From assembly GCA_030834695.1 (NCBI GenBank), contig JAUQXK010000145.1, positions 17,139 to 81,138 of the forward strand: 64,000 nt of DNA, read 5' to 3'. Positions 60,435-64,000 of this stretch are shown in pieces. Below the pieces are notes generated by a model. That model was given only the letters and a program-made list of their open reading frames with translations, did no database searches and was not told the origin of the DNA. The position numbers were made by a program, and so were the translations under genes. The stretch's first letter is position 1. Every line of letters starts with the position of its first letter. This stretch comes from Desulfobacterales bacterium. GTDB taxonomy: Bacteria; Desulfobacterota; Desulfobacteria; Desulfobacterales; SpSt-501.

Positions 60435-61098
60435 AATCAACGCCGAAGTTATAGTTGTCGACGATGACCCTTCGGTCCAGCGTGCGCTGAACCGGCTTCT
60501 GATGACCAACGGCTTTGCGCGAAGGATCTTCGGCAGCGCGAAGGAGTTTCTGTCCGACGATAAGCCCTCGCCGGCTGCCGGATGTCTCGTCCTCGATGTC
60601 GAAATGCCAGGGCTGGACGGATTGGAACTCCAGGCCGAGCTCCAGAAGCGGGGCTTCCGTCTGCCGATTGTCTTCATCACCGGGCACGGCACGGTGCCGA
60701 TTAGCGTGGAAGCCATGAAGCAAGGCGCACTGGATTTCCTCCAAAAGCCCTTCGACAGCCGGTCTCTGCTGGACGTCATCCGCAAGGCGATCGAGCAGAG
60801 CCGTCAGCGATCCTCGGAAGAGAGGGAATGCCGGGACTTGGAGTTGAAGTTTCTGACGCTGTCGACGCGCGAGCGCGAGGTTTTCCGGCTCATCGTAAAG
60901 GGGCTTCTGAACAAGCAGATCGCCTTCGAGTTAGGCATCGTCGAAAAGACCGTCAAGGTGCATCGCGCGCGGGTGATGGAGAAAATGCAGGCGAACTCCC
61001 TGGCCGAACTCATCCGCATGGCCGAAACCCTGAGACTGCCCCCCTGTTCCTCCGCTATTTTTGCATCCCCAACACGAGCAGGCCGGAACCAAATCTGA
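60424..61098 (+). CDS. FixJ/NarL-type response regulator
   Basis: A 224-aa DNA-binding regulator. The receiver domain has acidic pocket Asp13-15, phospho-acceptor Asp58 (LVLDVEMPG) and Lys in FLQKPFD. The C-terminal LuxR-type HTH is LSTREREVFRLIVKGLLNKQ through TVKVHRARVMEKM. The start is set by GGAGGATCGAAAG before the ATG at 60424. It overlaps the kinase gene. Likely targets are genes preceded by the palindrome ATTGGACC-N2-GGTCCAAT (inference). Confidence 0.93.
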   Translation: MPDEINAEVIVVDDDPSVQRALNRLLMTNGFARRIFGSAKEFLSDDKPSPAAGCLVLDVEMPGLDGLELQAELQKRGFRLPIVFITGHGTVPISVEAMKQGALDFLQKPFDSRSLLDVIRKAIEQSRQRSSEERECRDLELKFLTLSTREREVFRLIVKGLLNKQIAFELGIVEKTVKVHRARVMEKMQANSLAELIRMAETLRLPPCSSAIFASPTRAGRNQI

Positions 61099-61389
61099 AG
61101 CTCGAAGCACGAAAATCGGAACAAATTCATAGGGGCGAAGCCACCAAGAATTGCTTGCATTTGATTCCCCCATTGGACCAAGGTCCAATTGCCTTCCTGC
61201 GCTTCGACCCATATTTTAAAAGGTATCCTGAAAAGCAACTCGACACGATGAGTTCCAAATGAGGCCAAGATCAGGTTGTACGAATCGCATTGTTAATATT
61301 TGCCGCAGCGGCAGATAGATGAAGGGCAACGCAGAGATTAGACTATTAACGAAGTCGACACTGTTTGGGCCGACAAAAAAGGTGGTACC
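61099..61389. other. Intergenic region with an 18-bp palindrome
   Basis: About 290 bp between the response regulator and the dehydrogenase. It contains the palindrome at 61172-61189 and the small hairpin TGCCGCAGCGGCA at about 61299-61311. There is no gene. Confidence 0.6.
61172..61189. promoter_or_regulatory. Palindromic candidate operator, copy 1
   Basis: ATTGGACC-AA-GGTCCAAT, perfect eight-base arms. It is 201 bp upstream of the dehydrogenase start and 74 bp after the response regulator stop. A nearly identical copy occurs at 63678-63695. Confidence 0.55.
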
Positions 61390-62259
61390 ATGAAAATCGC
61401 ATTTCTGGGTGCCGGGATGATGGGGGCCGGCTTCATCCGCCGGATGCTGAAGAACGGCTATAAGGTGCGGGTCTGGAACCGCAGCCCGGAGAAGGCCGAA
61501 GTGCTCGAAGCGGAAGGCGCCGTTGCCTGCGGCGAGGCCGCCTCCGCAGTCGAGGGGGCCGATCGGATCCACGTCATGCTCTCGGACGACGGGGCCGTCG
61601 ACCAGGTCCTGGAGTCGATTCGGGAGTGCATTTCGGCCGCCACCTGGATTATCGACCACACCACGACGGCACCGTCGCCCACGGCCGAACGCGCGGCGCG
61701 CTGGGCGTCGCGCGGGCGCATCTACCTGCACGCGCCGGTGTTCATGTCTCCAAAGAACGCGGAGGAGGGCATCGGGTTCATGCTGATCTCCGGAGATCCC
61801 GCCAGGATAGAGACCGCGATGCCTGAGCTGGAGAAGATGGCCTCCAAGGTCATCCGGCTCGGCGACAAACCCGAAACGGCAGCTGCGTACAAGCTGTTCG
61901 GCAACCTCATGCTGATCGGGATTCAGGGCGTCATCGCCGACGTCGTACGGTTGGCACATGCCGTCGGGGTCAAACCCGCAGATGCCGCCGCGCTGTTCAC
62001 TCAATTCAACCCGGGCGAAACGCTGCCCGCCCGGGCGGCTAAAATCGCCGGTGGCCCTTATGAACCCGCCTCGTTCGCCGTTTCGATGGCGCGCAAGGAC
62101 GTGCGGCTGATGATCGAGGAGACCGCCCGGCACGGCGAGGAGCTGGAACTGATGCCGCTGATCGCGGGCCTTTACGACCAGGCCATCGCGCGCGGCGAAG
62201 GATCGCTCGATACCACAGCGGCTTTTCGTTTTCCATTGGCAAGCGGGGGTGCGGTATGA
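61390..62259 (+). CDS. NAD(P)-dependent dehydrogenase of the 3-hydroxyisobutyrate dehydrogenase family
   Basis: A 289-aa beta-hydroxyacid dehydrogenase. The Rossmann motif is at the start (IAFLGAGMMGAGFIRRML), the catalytic Lys in AAAYKLFGNLM (about residue 165), and an all-helical C-terminal domain follows. Substrate unknown; glyoxylate/succinic semialdehyde reductases and 3-hydroxyisobutyrate dehydrogenases share the fold. AAAAAAGGTGG lies before the ATG. The truncated cobW-like gene overlaps its stop (ATGA). Confidence 0.85.
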   Translation: MKIAFLGAGMMGAGFIRRMLKNGYKVRVWNRSPEKAEVLEAEGAVACGEAASAVEGADRIHVMLSDDGAVDQVLESIRECISAATWIIDHTTTAPSPTAERAARWASRGRIYLHAPVFMSPKNAEEGIGFMLISGDPARIETAMPELEKMASKVIRLGDKPETAAAYKLFGNLMLIGIQGVIADVVRLAHAVGVKPADAAALFTQFNPGETLPARAAKIAGGPYEPASFAVSMARKDVRLMIEETARHGEELELMPLIAGLYDQAIARGEGSLDTTAAFRFPLASGGAV

Positions 62260-62459
62260 CTGAAAACTTTCCCTTCACGGTCATCGGCGGCTATCTCGGC
62301 GCGGGGAAGACCACTCTGCTGAACCATCTGCTGGCCGATGCCCGCGGCCTGCGGGTCGCGGTGCTGGTCAACGACTTCGGCAGCGTGAACATCGACGTCG
62401 ATCTCATCCGCAGCCACGACGGCGACACGATCAACCTTGCGAACGGATGCATGTGCTGA
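62256..62459 (+). pseudogene. 5' fragment of a CobW/G3E-family GTPase gene
   Basis: Residues 1-67 match the N-terminus of a CobW GTPase: Walker A GYLGAGKTTLLN, then VLVNDFGSVNID and LANGCMC, where the next codon is TGA instead of the third Cys of the CxCC motif. Normal family members are about 320 aa. A 319-bp inverted repeat begins 25 bp after the stop, and no later part of the gene is recognisable. Overlaps the dehydrogenase gene by four bases, so it was once co-translated with it. A selenocysteine reading was considered and rejected. Confidence 0.75.
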
Positions 62460-62483
62460 AGCCGGTCGGCGGTCCGGCGTCCA

Positions 62484-62802
62484 ATTATTACTCCGGCAAT
62501 AAAATATGTTCAATGCGGCCCTATTACTCATCGGCGGGGCGGGTTTTCGGCCGCAGCGCGCCGCAACCCATTTTTCAGGCGACCCTGCCACGCCCCCAAG
62601 CCGTCTAGAGGAACTGCAGACAGGCAGAGACGACTGACGGCTGCGTGGGCATGGGTCCTCCGGGGCTGTCCGGAACCAGATGGAACGGGCTTGCTGCCGT
62701 ACGCTGGTTCGTTGAACGGATGGTTGCGGCGCGCTGCGGCCGAAAACCCGCCCCGCCGGACCTCGGCTGGAGGTGTACCTGTTCAATTGCCGGAGTAATA
62801 AT
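62484..62802. mobile_element. 319-bp nested inverted-repeat element (MITE-like)
   Basis: Outer arms ATTATTACTCCGGCAAT (62484-62500) and its exact reverse complement (62786-62802). Inner arms 62532-62568 and 62722-62758 are a perfect 37-bp inverted repeat that begins CGGCGGGGCGGGTTTTCGGC. A sub-terminal CTATTACTCATCGGC (62521-62535) resembles the outer arm. The central 153 bp has no open frame of note. It lies just after the point where the cobW gene is lost. No clear target-site duplication. Confidence 0.6.
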
Positions 62803-62843
62803 ATCCCAACCGGATGTTTTCGAAGTCTTTTAAGGAGGAGCCG

Positions 62844-63410
62844 GTGATTGCGACCCTAATTCCGTGGCTTTTGTTGGGGACCGGAGCCTTGGGGATCGCG
62901 CTGGGAGCCAACCGCACCCTGAATCGCCGTGAAAACCAGAGCAGGCTGCTTCAGGTGCTCTCTTTTCTCGGGGGGGCGGTTCTCTTGGCAGCCCCGGTGG
63001 GGATGGTGCTGCAGAGCGGGAAAGGCCCGCCGGTATCGGGGGTATCCATTCTTCTGATGCTGGCTCTGGCCATCTGCCTCATGGCCCGCGCCTTGAGGAA
63101 CCTGCCGATCGCCTTCATTCTCGTGATCGTTACGGGCACGGGTATGTTCTGGCTGTTCTCCTACTTTAAACACCTCAGTTTCCTCATCGGCGATGTGTCC
63201 ACACAAAGCATCGCCCTGGTAATCGCCGTCCTGTTGTTGATTGTCTTCGGGGTCAGCTTTTTCATCGAGAAGACGGTTGATCTTTTCCTGGGGCTGCTGG
63301 GCGTGGGGGTGGTCATCTTCGTTGTGGCCGCCGTCGCATTCATTCAGGGCCTTTTTGTCGGCCTGCACATCACCGATCATCACGGCTTGTTGAATTTGCT
63401 TAGCGGTTGA
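62844..63410 (+). CDS. Polytopic membrane protein of unknown function
   Basis: A 188-aa protein with five or six hydrophobic helices (for example TLIPWLLLGTGALGIALG, ALVIAVLLLIVFGVSFF). The GTG at 62844 is preferred: AAGGAGGAG lies four bases before it; the ATG at 62814 has none and lies close to the inverted repeat. No family recognised. It may be transcribed from within or beyond the repeat element. Confidence 0.7.
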   Translation: MIATLIPWLLLGTGALGIALGANRTLNRRENQSRLLQVLSFLGGAVLLAAPVGMVLQSGKGPPVSGVSILLMLALAICLMARALRNLPIAFILVIVTGTGMFWLFSYFKHLSFLIGDVSTQSIALVIAVLLLIVFGVSFFIEKTVDLFLGLLGVGVVIFVVAAVAFIQGLFVGLHITDHHGLLNLLSG

Positions 63411-63873
63411 TACGCAAATCCCACAGGGAAAATTTTCAAATTGTTTGGAAGAGTTCCCTGCCACTGGAATAAGCCTAAAATAGCGAACCAGGGACGCAGG
63501 ACGATCCGCGTGCGGGTGAAGGCCTCTTCCCCGCTGCATACGAGGGCCGTGCTCTTTGCCGGCTCCTCGGAAAGGTTCAACCACTCTTTCGGCCCGTCGA
63601 GCATGTTTCCGGAAACGGTCTGGCAGGGTTTGATCTCCATCGGGGAAAGCGTGCCTTCCTCCACGAATTTCCGGCGTATTGGACCAAAGTCCAATTGCCA
63701 CCGCCGCTAAATCGTACGATCTTACAGCGCAATCACCGGATGGTAAGGGAACCGGCGCGAAGCCGTAGCCAGAAAATCTTTGAGCTCCCCTGACCAGACG
63801 GTGAGGGGGGATCAAGTGATAATTTCAGTCCAACAAGAGAACCGCAACCGCCACAAATCAAAAGGAGAGAAAA
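63411..63873. other. Intergenic region with an 18-bp palindrome
   Basis: About 460 bp. Open frames exist on both strands (plus 63441-63710; minus 63380-63694), but neither has a recognisable domain, a good start or a Shine-Dalgarno; a decayed gene is possible. The palindrome at 63678-63695 lies near the end. Confidence 0.45.
63678..63695. promoter_or_regulatory. Palindromic candidate operator, copy 2
   Basis: ATTGGAC-CAAA-GTCCAAT. It is identical to copy 1 (61172-61189) except for one base, and both are followed by TGCC. It lies 178 bp before the lipoprotein start. Confidence 0.55.
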
Positions 63874-64000
63874 ATGAAGACGCGTAGTTTGGCAATCGTT
63901 TTGGCATTGACCCTGGTTGTTGCACTGACAGGCTGTGCAACCAAACAAACCCCGACTCCGGCACCCTTTCAACCCATGCAGTTGAATCCGGACGCCTACG
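63874..64000 (+). CDS. N-terminus of a lipoprotein (cut by window end)
   Basis: The first 42 codons are seen: a lipoprotein signal with lipobox LTGC (MKTRSLAIVLALTLVV then ALTGCATKQ) and a Pro-rich linker (TPTPAPFQPMQLNPDAY). AAAGGAGAG lies six bases before the ATG. It resembles the start of OmpA-type lipoproteins from Desulfobacterota, but too little is present to be sure. Confidence 0.75.
   Translation, partial: MKTRSLAIVLALTLVVALTGCATKQTPTPAPFQPMQLNPDAY

Noticed and set aside
62457..62480. Possible selenocysteine at the TGA of the CobW fragment (NGCMC-TGA)
   Set aside because: The TGA replaces a conserved Cys and a small hairpin follows, but the residues after TGA do not resemble CobW and the hairpin loop is too close to the stop for a bacterial SECIS.
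1..64000. CRISPR arrays, rRNA genes, complete insertion sequences or prophage
   Set aside because: No regularly spaced repeats, rRNA-like sequence, transposase or phage gene was seen.

Overview
The window is a GC-rich stretch of chromosome from an anaerobic, sulfate-reducing Desulfobacterota bacterium (Desulfosarcina/Desulfobacteraceae-like; inference from gene content). The main evidence is a complete Qrc operon (periplasmic cytochrome c3:menaquinone oxidoreductase), two radical-SAM enzymes of the siroheme-dependent heme route (AhbC, AhbD), a DUF39 homocysteine-forming protein, a four-subunit 2-oxoacid:ferredoxin oxidoreductase, sulfoacetaldehyde acetyltransferase, and the remains of a benzoate-CoA ligase.

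Layout. 0.2-6.5 kb (+): cytochrome c assembly protein, then qrcABCD and a fifth, previously unlabelled 56-aa membrane protein. 6.6-10.7 kb (+): murA and comEC. 10.8-20.7 kb (mostly -): a porin-like protein; a ClpX-like ATPase, ahbC, hemB, ahbD and a CBS-domain protein; then four small secreted or zinc-binding proteins. 20.8-29.6 kb (-): tRNA-Leu, secG, tpiA, gapA (read in frame with rimI), a mannose-type EIIA, rapZ, ptsN, hpf, rpoN, lptB, lptA and lptC, which is the classic rpoN/Lpt/PTS-Ntr neighbourhood. 29.6-36.7 kb (+): M23 peptidase, DUF39, thpR, recA, alaS. 36.7-44.5 kb (mostly -): dapB, a fused MurU-AmgK protein, plsB, rnhA and a NamZ-like exo-muramidase; the second and the last suggest peptidoglycan recycling. 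45.0-52.2 kb (+): P-loop ATPase plus 2-oxoacid:ferredoxin oxidoreductase, hisC, cmk, rpsA. 52.3-58.3 kb is an accessory, decaying zone: a benzoate-CoA ligase pseudogene, xsc, a truncated and an intact isochorismatase-family hydrolase, a broken coiled-coil gene, a rhomboid protease and a likely MscS scrap. 58.5-64 kb (+): a two-component pair whose sensor has an ABC substrate-binding-like domain, an NAD-dependent dehydrogenase, a CobW gene cut off next to a 319-bp inverted-repeat element, a membrane protein and the start of a lipoprotein gene.

The most notable items are: the RimI-GapA open fusion; the 319-bp nested inverted repeat beside the truncated CobW gene; two near-identical 18-bp palindromes near the FixJ-type regulator, each 180-200 bp ahead of a gene; the MurU-AmgK fusion with NamZ nearby; a zinc-finger-less ClpX paralogue that keeps its IGF loop and is coupled to ahbC; and the extra small Qrc-operon protein. 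Many intergenic gaps hold imperfect palindromic repeats of several families. No CRISPR array, rRNA or complete insertion sequence was seen.
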